Positions 9,890-20,490 of a stretch of 42,440 bases of DNA are shown piece by piece. Positions within the stretch are counted from its first letter, which is position 1. Each line of letters starts with the position of its first letter. Under the pieces are notes generated by a model that searched no databases, was not told the DNA's origin, and saw only the letters and a program-made list of their open reading frames with translations. The translations under genes and the position numbers were made by a program. Location of the stretch: assembly GCA_014904845.1 (NCBI GenBank), contig MU119211.1, positions 1-42,440 of the forward strand, written 5' to 3'. The stretch comes from Acephala macrosclerotiorum (lineage: Eukaryota > Ascomycota > Leotiomycetes > Helotiales > Mollisiaceae).

Positions 9890-11060
9890 AAAGCTCTCGT
9901 ATCCTTGAACGGCAAACGTTATTGATTTAATAGTAACTCGAGAGTCTTAGATTAATTTTTGAAATATTTTTTGCTTGATTTCATTCGTTTCTCTGGAACA
10001 TTTTCAACGTTTGTACAAAGAATCCCGCTCGCCCATATATCCGTAAAAGCTCTCGTAAGAATCATAGAACGTATTGATAATCAAAACTAGAGTACGTAGT
10101 AACGACTGATTTTCAGGACTCGAACTCAAAGATTCAATTTTAATAATCAATTTTTTAAGAATTTTAGCGTATTTCAAATTAATTATTATGTTTATATTGT
10201 TTTTTATTTACTACTAAATTTAATTCTAGGCAATAACAAGTAGATTTTTGATTAGAATTGGTCTATTGATTGTTTCTTTTAAAGATTGCAATATTTCAAT
10301 ATCAATTGATCGATAAGTTTTGTTTTTTACTTCTAAAAACTAGATTATTTGGTTTGTTTTTAATTTTAATTCAATTAGTCTTTTTTTTATTTCAATCTTT
10401 GTATTGCGTATATTTTAAAGTTCAATTTTTATCGCTTTTTTTTGGGAGTTTGTTTTTAATTACAAGTGTATAGTAAAATTTTTCAATTTTTTGTATTAGT
10501 GTAAAAATTGCGTAGTTCGTAGATCGTTTTACAATACTTGAAAAAGCAATTAAACGTTTCAAACTATTTCTTTTATTTTCTTGATAAAAATCTGTAAACG
10601 ACGATAAATAGTATAATATCGAATAAATATAGTACGTTTGAACAAGATTGCAAGCGATTAATTATAATTTAAAATAATAACTATTATAAAAATATTATAT
10701 TTTTTAAAAGTTTTTTATTATTTAATTAGTTCGATTGTTTCGAGTACATTTTAATTATTAGTTTTTAGTATAAACGGAAATTATTTTTTAGCGAAATTAT
10801 AATAACATTTTTCTAATAGTCGTTGAGTTTGAATAAAGATCAAATATTAAAATTTGAAAAAGAGATATGTAGAATTTGTCGGTATAATATTGTAATCGCG
10901 TGTACATTTTAAAACTTTTTTGTTTTTTTTTTTATTTGTGAAAATAGATTGTAATTAGCGCTAATACTTCGAGAAGGATTATTATAGAAATTTGTATTTA
11001 TATTTTCGCGAAAAACTTCTTTGAGTACAATCTTTTTTTTTTCTTTTATTTGAAGTATAA
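9890..11060. other. AT-rich RIP-like block, content unassigned
   Basis: The block has strong AT bias, T-rich runs on the plus strand, residual C mainly in CG, and no intact frame with a family signature. The 67-aa plus frame at 10270-10473 is hydrophobic only because TTT and TTA codons dominate. It is probably mutated repeat DNA whose origin I cannot read. Confidence 0.55.
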
Positions 11061-11127
11061 TCGCTATAAGTTTTATCGTGATTCGAGTAAACTTTCTGAT
11101 ATACTTCGACTTTCTGTCAATGCGATG

Positions 11128-11565
11128 TTATCTAATTGTCGGAGCACTCTTTGGGAAAGTACTATTTGGTATAGGAGTATCGGGAAAACGGAGAATATTC
11201 GAGGAAGGAAGGGCGTCGAAATTTGTTCTATTTCTTTGTCTATACTCGCTCTCGAAATTGTTTTTTACGCATTTTATAGTCAGGGCTGTATCGTTGCCTA
11301 ACTCTCTGTGAGAGAAGAGTGTTGGGAAAGTAGCTTTAATTGCTGACTTTGACTCGAATAAACGCGCTGCCAGAAGATCTCTCAAAATTTTGCAGGTTTT
11401 CTCCGAATCTATTGAATCGGCGAGTTGCTTATGGTGGAGGTGATCTTTGTGTTTCTCCACTACATTGCGTACTTTTCTCGGCCTTCTCAGTTTAGCGAGT
11501 TGATCTTTGAAAATGTCGCGATAAGCAACGTACACCAGTTCCTTGTTAAGATCGGTATCTGACAT
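11128..11565 (-). CDS. Hypothetical 145-aa Lys/Arg-rich protein
   Basis: This is a clean minus-strand frame from ATG (MSDTDLNKELVY) with A at -3, ending before the AT-rich block. The first half is highly charged (RRPRKVRNVVEKHKDHLHHK) and probably helical. The second half has Asn/Arg-rich low-complexity stretches. No domain is recognised. A second frame (11487-11708) overlaps its start and could be an upstream exon, but I see no convincing splice pair. Two CCAAT boxes lie about 350 bp upstream. It could be a real small gene or the end of a decayed larger one. Confidence 0.35.
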   Translation of the reverse strand: MSDTDLNKELVYVAYRDIFKDQLAKLRRPRKVRNVVEKHKDHLHHKQLADSIDSEKTCKILRDLLAARLFESKSAIKATFPTLFSHRELGNDTALTIKCVKNNFESEYRQRNRTNFDALPSSNILRFPDTPIPNSTFPKSAPTIR

Positions 11566-11916
11566 AGTGGTAAGCCGATGACTTGGGAAAGCGTCTGGGC
11601 GAGATCCCGATTGTGAAGTGAGAAGACGACTAGAGTCTCAGTCAAAACGCAAGGTTGTTTTTTGGGGGAGGTTCTATCATGCGCCAGCCGCATATCCGCT
11701 AGTGCCAATTTTTCTTGGTAAGGCCTCGATGAACGTGCGTTGTTATCATGTGATGAAACTCACGTTTGTGGAAAATCAGCATTTCTACCTCAAAGTAAAG
11801 TACTCGTAACTCGCGCTCCGCACGGTGATGCCCTGAAACCTGAGGTGTTCAGGAAAAAAAAGAGAAAGTAGAAGTTAAAACTAACAAGCTGCACATGTGA
11901 CCGGAGAACTGCACAA

Positions 11917-11950
11917 CCAATCAGCGGCGCCCAAAAACAGCCAATCAGCG
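11917..11950. promoter_or_regulatory. Pair of CCAATCAGCG boxes
   Basis: CCAATCAGCG occurs exactly twice, at 11917-11926 and 11941-11950, 24 bp apart. CCAATCA is the binding core of the fungal HAP/CBC complex, which acts in either orientation. They could serve the minus-strand ORF ending at 11128 or an unseen plus-strand transcript. Confidence 0.45.
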
Positions 11951-12100
11951 CAATGCTTGGCAGAGGGCCGTGAAACTGGCGAACAGCGCAATTCTTGGGA
12001 CCCAGGCGTCGTGCCGGCGGGGTTAGTAGACCCTTTCACTTCGTTTCAGGGCACTTGTTTGCGATAAAAATCAATAAAATCAATAAAGAATCCCACGAGG

Positions 12101-12467
12101 TCATTTCTTACCCCTCTTCCTCTTCCGGCTTGGACCCTCCTCATCTGATTCCGTCAAACTTTCAGCGCCTTCGTCTGTCCCAGCTTCCCGCTCAACTTCG
12201 AATCGCTCTTTTTCCTTCCTCAGTTCGTAATTCGTTTGTTCTAGCCGGATTGTAGTCCTCTGAAAGTCCCTTTTTCCCACTGATTAGATTAGATAAATCC
12301 TTTAAATAGAACAGACAAACAATCTTACAATCTAGATCCCTATTTGCTACTCGAAACTGATTTATATGATCTGCAAAGTTCATTAGAGACGGACTACTAA
12401 CTCCGGATAGAAAAGGATGTATTACTTTGTATGATCCTTTCGTTTGCTTGGATTCGGCGGATCGTTT
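12101..12467 (-). pseudogene. Unrecognised gene fragment with basic C-terminal tail
   Basis: Two minus-strand frames meet here. The upstream one (to 12192) reads SGVSSPSLMNFADHINQFRV and onward. The downstream one is open from 12283 to a TGA at 12101-12103 and reads RLEQTNYELRKEKERFEVE, an acidic stretch, then PSRKRKRGKK. This suggests a coiled coil and a nuclear-type basic tail. A CTAATCAG sequence near 12279-12286 could be a branch site plus acceptor joining them. Such tails occur in transposases and in nuclear proteins; I cannot choose. Confidence 0.3.
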
Positions 12468-12479
12468 CTAGGCCAAAAT

Positions 12480-13390
12480 CAGTTTGGTTAGCTTTTTAAA
12501 AGTCCCTCTTTAAATACGAATCTTGTAGTATTCCATTCTCTATTTGAACCGAGTTCATGCGCTCTGTAGCGAAGTTAGATGAGGTCAGCAGACTCAGATA
12601 ATCAAAAGCGTAAGTGGCTCGCTTTGCATCTCTTCTTGGGCTTTCACTTGTTGATTCATGTATTTTGTAGAGAACGTGAGCAGAACTCTGAGAGTGATAA
12701 GCGGCGCAGAGCTATCTACGTATGATGTTATTTACCGTGTAAAGTAGGAACTCAAGAGTCTCACGTTGCAAAATTGAATAGCCTTTTGAAAATGTCCGTA
12801 GTATTCTGCAGAATATCGTTCGCAATACTAAAAGATTCAATAAGTGTTAGATGCGATGTAAAGTGTGTATTAATCTTTTAATTGCGAAATTTGAGTCTTT
12901 TCGCCAATATATGATATAGAATTCTAATTATTGTCAATTTCGAATAAAATGTCGTAATGTGTATAAATAATTTACTGGTTCAATAGTGAAAGTAATTTCT
13001 TCGTTTGAATTTGACCTTTGCGCAAAGTCTTGAAGTGCGGCCCTAGAAAAAATCACTTGCTTAGTTCAAGTTGTGTAATACAAATCGAATGCCGTCAATT
13101 TACACTGCGGCCGCGAAGGGGTCAACGGTATATTTTACCACTGATTCTACTGCTGTACTTGTGACTGTTTCTGCGGCAAAATCCTGTTAAATCAGTTTAA
13201 ACGCTTAAATTGGGTTTGATTAATTACTTGCTCTAACAGAAGATTCCGGTGGAGAACTAGTGAGAGTACTCATTTCCTGCTCGACGAATGAAACTATGCT
13301 ACTATTGAACTCGCAATGGAGATAATGAATAAAAAGGAAAATGAAAAGGGTAAACGAAGAGCTATAGTATTACCAGGAAATTCGCTGCTT
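12480..13390. other. Intergenic DNA, no gene seen
   Basis: Composition is near normal to moderately AT-rich. No frame with codon-like structure or motif was found on either strand. Confidence 0.45.
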
Positions 13391-13391
13391 T

Positions 13392-13622
13392 TTATGCTGT
13401 CAGAACCCAAGTCCAAAGAGCATCCTGTTTGCTTTGAGGCCTCGGATCGCCCTTTCTGAGTCTCTTTCCCTTCTTTATTTCTATACTTCTCGCTTCAATG
13501 CACGTATAGGCCCAGATCAGCTGCTGTTTTCTTAAGAAGCTGACGTGATAAGCGGTTTCTTCAATTGAATGGCGTCTCAAACCAGGGGCTTCATCGCTTT
13601 CACCTTTTAATAATAGTGCCAT
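13392..13622 (-). CDS. Hypothetical 76-aa ORF
   Basis: This ATG-initiated minus-strand frame reads MALLLKGESDEAPGLRRH and continues with normal-looking codon use through a Lys/Arg-rich section (IEIKKGKRLRKGDPRPQ). No family is recognised. Isolated in non-coding DNA, it may be one exon of a longer gene or chance. Confidence 0.25.
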   Translation of the reverse strand: MALLLKGESDEAPGLRRHSIEETAYHVSFLRKQQLIWAYTCIEARSIEIKKGKRLRKGDPRPQSKQDALWTWVLTA

Positions 13623-13629
13623 TTAGACC

Positions 13630-15780
13630 CACAAAGACCAAAAGGGTTATTACAGTGCTTTTTAAGCTCGAAGCTAAGGGAGTAAATCTACTGGTATAGC
13701 GTAAGCCTTGCACTTACTGTGGCCAAAGCACTTTAGCCCCGAGATTAAAGATCGAATGCTCTCTAGTGACTATTCACTTTCCAATTACGGAGTTAGTGCG
13801 TGACGATCGAAGGAAGATGCTTTGTGCAATTCCTCAGCTCCGTTGCATTCCTTATGCAAGTTCTCGTGGTGCAAAAAAACAACTTAAGTACTTTTGCCAG
13901 GTTTGGTATTTTAACGCTAGAGAGAGATACCGTTGAGAACCTTGATTGAAAGGGACTCAGAGATCTTCTGCTATTCGCGTGTTCTAGATGAAAAAGAGGC
14001 TTGCTTCGCAGTAAGACTATCACGGGTCAATCTGCCGTTGGGAATCCAATGCATGCCTCGCTGTTGCAAGATCTTCTACCAGCTCATCCCTGAACTACTC
14101 ATCTCTGAACTACTCAATTCTAGATGATCACCTGAGTTCACTAGTCCATATTGCACTCCCCTTTGCATCCTCCTTCGCGTACGTATGACGACTGCCAGAA
14201 ATTGATATGATACGATCGCTATGCCAATATCTCTAGAAGTAGACGGCCTCCCCGATTGAAATGGTATTGCTAGTGCCATGTGCACTGCTATGCACTTCGT
14301 ATATGCAGTAAATCAAGTTGGTCGAAGTCTTGGTGCAATCCTAGCCTTGGTTGTCGGTCTTGTATGGCATTTTGACGACGAAGAATTCTTTCCGATATAC
14401 TGCCAGTTTTAAGACTCCACATACCATGTATTGATAGGATTTGGGACCTGTCTAGACAAAGGAGACGAGTCTGCCCGACTCTAGAACGAGAGACTCTCCA
14501 TCCATACCATGGAACTGAATGTTCGATATAGCGTCACTACTTTTGACACCTGCACTCAAAGTGGCCGAGAGAAGTGATTCGACTATTCATTTTTATTGCA
14601 CGACTGGGCTTTCGAGAGCCACAAATCTGCCTTGACAAGACTTTGAAACACATGCCATGCTTCTAAAGAGGTCGCTTAACGATCCTTATCACGTGACAAC
14701 TTCCTTTTCAAGTCTAATTACCACTTTTTAGCGCTCTCTTCTCAGAACTAGATTGACGACCGTGTGAATGCACAAACAACTGCTACTGCCTTGAAACTCA
14801 TCACTCGAGAGTCTTAACTAAAGAAAACAACCAATTGACCCATTTACTACTAACTCTTGAAATCTCCAGCCCTTGATCGCTACTTCTTTTGCACATTTGG
14901 ACAGTCTGAATGCACGCTTCAGTTTTCACTCCTGGAATAGACCGTCCAGGTACTACCTCCCTTCAAAGGCAAAGACCGCAGCTGAACACATCCTTTGGCC
15001 CTTGAGCCAGCACTTTAATCGCTATTTCAAGTAAAGAAATCGATAGGTCATTAGCGCCGAGTCAAGAGTATTAATGACGCTTTCATGCTTTGGTACTCTG
15101 GATTTGAACATAGGCCTCTTAATCACGAAATTCTCTACTTGGAGCATAGAAGCAGCATCAAAATCCGCAGCAGAATATAGACGAAGGAAAATATCGAATG
15201 CGCTTCACTACATGACGTTGATTTGCATGCTTCAGTCTCTCATTTAGACTCAAGCTTGCCGGCCAGGTTGACTTCTAGTACTCGAACTCAATGCAAGGCA
15301 GATTCGGCCGACATGCACAGTGGTGCAATGCCCACACGGCTCACCTGATCAGCTGTCGGTGACAAAGTGGGTGCCAAAAACAGTAAAGAAGTGTGGTTCT
15401 CCTGCAGCTGAGAATAATTTCATTTTTGCAGTAGGCGATGCAGATGCCCAGTAGCGACCCGTGAAATCCGCCAGCACTTATTCGGTGCTGTGATTCTTCT
15501 GAATGTGCGGCTGCAGACCAAAGTAAGTGGTTTCGAAAAGGCGTCGCTCTCAAGCTGCATATCGAAGAGAAGGATCACCGACGGTTGGTTGCGTAGGCCT
15601 TTGGCGCTGGGCCGTATCTTGGACAAAAAGAAAACCTCTCAGTGAAGCCAACATAGGAGGAGATTGTTGCATGCTGTTTCAGTAAACAGAGCCCGGTCGT
15701 TGAACTTCCTTTTCAACATGCGGATACGAGGGTGCTCGTCATCTGAAGTGTCTTGGGGGCACCGATGAACGCCGATGTAT
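13630..15780. other. Intergenic DNA with only short unsupported frames
   Basis: Several 60-75 aa frames exist on both strands, and none has a motif, splice support or biased codon use. A short direct duplication, CTGAACTACTCATCT followed by CTGAACTACTCAATT, lies at about 14090-14117. Nothing else structured was seen. Confidence 0.4.
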
Positions 15781-15784
15781 AAGT

Positions 15785-15870
15785 CCCATCATCTTCTCCT
15801 CTTTCTCTCTCTCTTCATCATCCCTCTTTCATTATCCCTCTTTCATCATCCCCCCTTCATCATCCCTCGT
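15785..15870. repeat. Pyrimidine-rich tract with CTTTCATCATCCCT units
   Basis: A CT-rich run is followed by four to five imperfect copies of a 14-bp unit like CTTTCATCATCCCT. Located just 5' of the gene at 15976, it may be part of that gene's promoter, as CT tracts are common near fungal transcription starts. Confidence 0.6.
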
Positions 15871-15975
15871 CCGTCGACTTGATCCTCGCACTCAGTTTCC
15901 TTGAGAGCTTTCAACAGAAGCCTGATTTTCACCTCTTTCATTCGCTGCAGTTTTCACCACTGGACCGTCGCCGAC

Positions 15976-16886
15976 ATGGGATCGGGAGCTTCTCGCGAGA
16001 CCGTGATCGATTCCAAGTGGTAGGAGGCAGAGGCTCACTATACGCTAACGATCGCCATCGATCCCCGCAAAGTCGAACGAATCTGCTCGCTCATTCCGGT
16101 TCAAGACGACAAAACTCTCTTACGCTCATTAATGGAACGTCCGGATCTCGATACGCTCTTCACACTCTATTGCGGACGTCGAGAGCTCCCCGGGCACGAG
16201 AGCGAAAACCCCTCGAAAGTGACGGACGACATCAAAGCTCAAGAGCTTTGGCGAGTGCTACGGCCCTCATCAGGGTACCATGCTCCGTGGGACTGGAATT
16301 GGCCACTATCAGGAGATCCTCGCCAAATTGCGGATGACTTCTATGCCGTCGTTTCTCGTGCAATCTTCGTGGTTCCTCTATTCGACTTCGTGAAGTGCGC
16401 GCTTGGATATAACAGTCAAACCCTCTCTGTCGATGCTTTACTTGATGCCGCGTGTGACGCTCGCAACAGCCTTCAAAGAGCAATTCAAGGTCTTCCTCAG
16501 ATAAAGGATACCTATATTGAAGTCGAGAAGGTCAGTTACAACCATCTATAGGGACCCAGCACTAACCAGAAGAGATATTGTAGTCACGGTACTACCCGTT
16601 AGCTCACTGGATCGTTGCCAGCAGCCTAAACAACACGACATATGCCCCATACGATGCCTTGGCCTCGACCCTCGACCCGATCAAGAACCTGTTCACAACA
16701 CGCAACCTAGATTTAGTACTCAAGAGACTTGCGGTTCTCGCAGGATATGAAGATGAAGTAGGTAGTACTTGGAGAAAAGTGTGGTCTGTTGTTAAGAGAC
16801 TCCGCAGAGTGCGGCAACAGAGAGCAAGTGAACAACCACAGCACCACGGCATCGAACAACGCATGCAAAATCCAAGGATATCGTAG
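15976..16886 (+). pseudogene. Unrecognised two-exon gene, 285 codons, with one in-frame TAG
   Basis: From ATG at 15976 the frame reads MGSGASRETVIDSKW, then TAG at 16021-16023, then stays open to 16530. A clear intron follows at 16531-16583 (GTCAGT donor, CTAAC at 16562, TAG acceptor). Exon 2 (16584-16886) continues in phase and ends at TAG. The product without the stop would be 285 aa. The start MGxxxS fits an N-myristoylation signal. Other visible parts are PWDWNWPLSGDP, SRYYPLAHWIVASS and a basic C-terminus (VVKRLRRVRQQR). I recognise no domain. Exon phase, the intron signals and codon use argue for a genuine gene. The stop could be a CAG-to-TAG mutation, a sequencing error, or a sign that the true start lies elsewhere (ATG at 16132 is the next in frame). 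Confidence 0.6.
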
Positions 16887-16945
16887 CCTGAAGGTGACTC
16901 TGAAACAGCCCGCTAAGAGAATAAGGATTTGGGTGCCACAATGAT

Positions 16946-17218
16946 GGGAGAGGTTGATGTTGTTGGAGGATGCAGGATGTTGGAGGATGTCTGATCTAGG
17001 GTATGTTTGATCTGGAGGATGCCTAATCTGGGGGATGTCGGATCTGGAGGATATCTAATCTGGAGGGTTTTGATGTGGAGGGTGTTGATGTGGAGGATGT
17101 TGATGTGGAGGATGCGGATCTGGAGGATGCTTGATGTGGAAGATGTTGATGTGGAGAATGCTTGATCTGGAGGACGTCTGATTTGGTGATTTAGAGGAAG
17201 CAGATTTGGAGGATGTAT
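16946..17218 (+). repeat. 15-bp minisatellite, unit like TTGATGTGGAGGATG
   Basis: About 18 tandem imperfect copies of a 15-bp unit fill this stretch, with variants TTGATCTGGAGGATG and TCGGATCTGGAGGAT. The copies are best conserved at about 17080-17160. Because the unit is a multiple of three, the minus strand carries an open frame encoding LHINT-like pentapeptides (the 148-aa frame at 16913-17359). I treat that frame as a by-product and not a gene. Confidence 0.85.
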
Positions 17219-17405
17219 TGTATCCCGCCGCCAAGTCCCCCGAGACTCTTCAAATGACAGATTCGAGTTTGTCCAAGCGCTGCCCTCGTATTGTGGTATC
17301 GCGGCCATCATTTGCTTTGCATCTCTTCCGCTGGCCTGATGCTTGCCTTCGGGTTGCAAGCCAAGTATTCTCGCTATTTATAATCGTCGACGGACTTCAG
17401 GAGAA

Positions 17406-17684
17406 TTATCGTGACAACTTGAGGGTGCTGCAGTGCTCCTTTCGTATTGAAGTTGATATCTTAATAGTCTTCCCACTCTGCTGGTGCCTGGGGGTTCCGT
17501 AAAGGCGACGTTGCACGAAGGCAGTGCTGCAGTCGAGAACGGACTTGGATAGGCAGGCTTCTTGGAGCCAGCGATTGCAACACCGCAGTCGAACCATGCC
17601 GTCCCCAATCTGCCAGTGCTCGAAGCAGAAGGAACAGTGTTCCTTTGTAGTATCCGCATCCACAGTCTTTCCAATAATGTACAT
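17406..17684 (-). pseudogene. RING-like zinc-finger fragment
   Basis: The minus-strand frame reads KEHCSFCFEHWQIGDGMVRL, then RCCNRWLQEACLSKS. This resembles the first half of a RING/RING-H2 finger: a CxxC pair, the hydrophobic GDxxVRLxCC block and the WxHxxC position, where His is replaced by Gln. The last CxxC pair expected about 12 residues later reads CSTAFVQRR, so the finger is incomplete or frameshifted. Fungal RING proteins of this type are probable E3 ligases, but this copy would not fold normally. The ATG at 17684 may not be the original start. Confidence 0.4.
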
Positions 17685-17769
17685 GGCGGACAGCCAGCCG
17701 GAAGTATGACCGTGCGGGTCTGGATAATGCGGAGAAGATTTGAAGAGTACTGCAGACCTAGAGCTTAGG

Positions 17770-18275
17770 AACTAGCAAGACTTCGCGCCAAGTCTAAGGG
17801 ACCTCGCCACTGATCTCGAGTTCCTCCTTTCATCGTCTTTGTATGTGTTTCGAGGTAAGAGGAAGGATAGGCCGTAGCGATCGCGATACTCCGTTCAATG
17901 GGTCACGAATTCGTACACCCCTGATGATGGACTGAAGGGAGCAGCAGCCCTAGCGGATCTGCGAATCCGCCAGAAATTGCCGCGCTTCAGCGTGCCGCGG
18001 CCTCAGGCACTCAGCCTCAAGTCTTACCCTTGCAAAGGCTAAAAACCTTTTCGCAACTTCACGCGATCGCGTCCGGAACTCTGCAGCAAAACGGCCGACT
18101 CTTGACCGGAACCCCAAGCGCTCTCGACTTGCGCTGCCTCGACCAAAGTCTAGCCTCACCCGCGAAAGTTTTGCTCTGCACGACTGTGGTAGGCATAGGA
18201 AAATACCGAGTCAAGGAGGGAAGCCCTAAGAAGGCCCTCTCAGCGCCTCTGTAATTTCACAACCCACCAGACAAC
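17770..18275. other. Upstream region of PAC1
   Basis: About 500 bp of normal composition precede the PAC1 start. Short frames on both strands (62-74 aa) overlap each other and lack motifs. No TATA or CCAAT element stands out. I assume the promoter and 5' UTR of PAC1 lie here. Confidence 0.4.
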
Positions 18276-19745
18276 ATGAGTCGAATATTGCCGAGTCGGC
18301 AAGCTGAAGAGCTGTGTGTACATACCTGGAGTTAGAGATACGGGGTGAGGACTAGGTCTAGGCTAACACAACATTTCTAGTCACAAGTCCATCATAGCAT
18401 ACTTGTCAGCGAACAGCCTCCCAAATACCGCCGCCGCACTTAGGACAGAGTTGAACCTCGGGGAAGATGTTTTTGATGCAGTCACGACAAAAAAATACGA
18501 GACATTGTTGGAGAGGAAATGGACCAGCGTCATCCGCTTGCAAAAGAAGGCAAGCCTTTCCCAGCCCAACTGTTCTCGTCACGTCCTCTAACTAGTATCA
18601 TGCTGTAGATAATGGACCTCGAATCACGACTCGCTACATTACAATCCGAGCTCGACAGCGCCTCCCCTTCCTCTCTGTCAAAGCGTAACCAAGATCCGAT
18701 CTCGTGGCTTCCTAGTAAGCCTGCTCGATATACTCTGGAATCACACCAATACGAAATTTCCTGTATCGCATTTCATTCAGTCTATTCTACTATTGCGTCC
18801 GGTGACCAAGGCTCCACTATTAAAATATGGGACTGGGAACTCGGCGAACTAGAGAGAACAATCAAGGGCCATACTAAAGCAATCACCGGTATCGACTATG
18901 GTGGTCCTAAAGGTCATACTCTTCTGGTCTCTTGTAGTTCAGATCTGACTATCAAATTGTGGGATCCGGTAGATGGATATAAGAATACTCGGACTCTATC
19001 AGGCCATGACCATACCGTTAGTGCTGTCCGCTTCATGCCATCTGGAGACATGCTTGTTAGCGCCAGTAGAGATACGACTTTGAGAATATGGGACGTTACT
19101 ACTGGATACTGCGTAAAGACGATACGCGGGCATTCAGAGTGGGTTCGTGATATTTGTCCTTCTCTTGACGGATCTTTCGTTCTCTCGACCGGGGATGATC
19201 AGACCGTCCGATTATGGAATATTTCCGGATCACGGTCAGAAAATAAGTTGGTAATGTTCGGTCACGAGAACTTTATCGAGTGCTGCGTCTTTGCGCCGCC
19301 ATCCTCGCACCAGTACCTAGCATCCTTGGCCGGATTGCAGAAGCCGCCACCGATAAGCAGCACATCAGAATTCATGGCCACCGGGTCGCGAGACAAGACT
19401 ATCAAGCTGTGGGATATGCGGGGCACATGTTTCAAGACACTGATCGGCCATGACAACTGGGTGCGGGCTCTTGTTTTCCACCCCGGCGGCAAGTATCTTC
19501 TTTCTGTGGCAGATGACAAGGCACTACGTTGTTGGGATCTAAGCCAAGACGGTAAGTGTGTCAAGGAGCTACCGAATCTGCATGATCATTTCATTTCTTG
19601 CCTGAGATGGGCTCCGGTAATTGTGAAGGATAGGGATAGAGCTCCAGTCAACGGCGAGGCTGGAGGAGGTCCACCAGAGGTGCAGATTCGCTGTGTGATT
19701 GCCACCGGAAGCGTGGATATGAGCCTGAAGATATTTGCAAGGTAG
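18276..19745 (+). CDS. PAC1: Nuclear distribution protein PAC1/LIS1 (NudF)
   Basis: Three exons (18276-18313, 18381-18549, 18609-19745) encode 447 aa, the usual length for fungal LIS1 homologues. The start reads [20 protein letters not shown], a LisH dimerisation motif at about residues 8-40. A short coiled coil follows ([20 protein letters not shown], about 65-85), then seven WD40 repeats to the C-terminus (GH...WD pairs such as [10 protein letters not shown]...IKLWD and [11 protein letters not shown]...LRCWDL). LIS1 binds dynein and NudE/Ndl1 and regulates dynein-driven nuclear and spindle movement in hyphae. All three exons join in phase, with CTAAC branch sites in both introns, and there are no internal stops. 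It sits alone in gene-poor DNA between RIP blocks yet shows no RIP damage, so it is very probably functional and single-copy. Confidence 0.96.
18314..18380 (+). other. PAC1 intron 1 (GT-AG, 67 bp)
   Basis: Donor GTGTGT follows codon bases CT of Leu13. A CTAAC branch site lies at 18363-18367 and the acceptor is CTAG. The join gives EELHKSIIAY, conserved in LIS1 LisH domains. Confidence 0.9.
18550..18608 (+). other. PAC1 intron 2 (GC-AG, 59 bp)
   Basis: The intron starts GCAAGC, not GT, after LQKK. It has CTAAC at 18588-18592 and ends TGTAG before ATA-ATG-GAC (IMDLES). Both the phase and the family sequence require this join, so this is a non-canonical GC-AG intron. Confidence 0.88.
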
Positions 19746-20490
19746 TCGTGCAAGATTCGGTCTATAGGCAGGCTCTGACATTACTGTTCGTGTTTCTCCA
19801 GAGACCTTGGAGAAAGTGGCATGGCCACCAGTAGCGGCTTCACGGACCGACTGAAGCATGTAAAACGAGGGTACAAAATTATAAGAAAACAGGCTGCCCC
19901 GCTACACAAGCAGGGACTAGAGTAGCGGCACAGGGACTTACGGCGATAATGTTGATGAACAGCGTCCTTTTTAATTGATCATTCGTCTGCAGTAGCTTTG
20001 GAGTTTGGGTGATGGATGGGTTGCATCTCAGGCGCTGGAAGACATGACCAGCTCAGATTGGCAAATCTGCATTTTCGCAATGGTGTTGGTGCCTTGGGTT
20101 CGGTCTTTCAGATACCAGACTCTGCAAGCAGACCTAGGGGCAAAAGGTCTCTTGGTCATTCATTGAGTTCAACAATTTGCCTCTGACAGTGATGATTCGT
20201 CTGGAATTTCTCTTTAGGTTGATTGTGGTTGACCAAGTTCCTGAACGTACATCTCTTTTCTGTATTACAAGTCTTGAACATGCAACAATGCTGCTCTATT
20301 CCCTGATACAAAATGATGGTAATAAGGAATGCCGTCGCCTCGGATGGTCACCTCAGAGCGGTTATTTTCTATGCCCTATGCCGCTGTGCGTGTGCAATCT
20401 GGTGCCTTCTCTTCAGGCGTGCTTCTTGGCAGTGTCGGATCGCGAGTGGTCAACTGTACTACTTCGTAACATAGGTCTGTACAGGCCGCG
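19746..20490. other. PAC1 3' flank, no gene seen
   Basis: Composition is normal. A 105-aa plus frame at 20177-20494 has no recognisable motif and no splice or codon support. No clear AATAAA signal was seen close to the PAC1 stop. Confidence 0.4.

Noticed and set aside
16017..16072. Intron removing the TAG at 16021 in the two-exon gene
   Set aside because: The available GT and AG sites give lengths of 53 or 56 bp that break the downstream frame.
15879..16337. 152-aa plus-strand frame
   Set aside because: It overlaps the better supported frame of the two-exon gene, is Arg/Ser-rich as shadow frames are, and has no motif or splice support.
16913..17359. 148-aa minus-strand frame as a gene
   Set aside because: Most of it is the translation of the 15-bp minisatellite; the remainder shows no domain.
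17950..18254. Overlapping Arg-rich frames upstream of PAC1
   Set aside because: Mutual shadows in GC-rich promoter or leader DNA.
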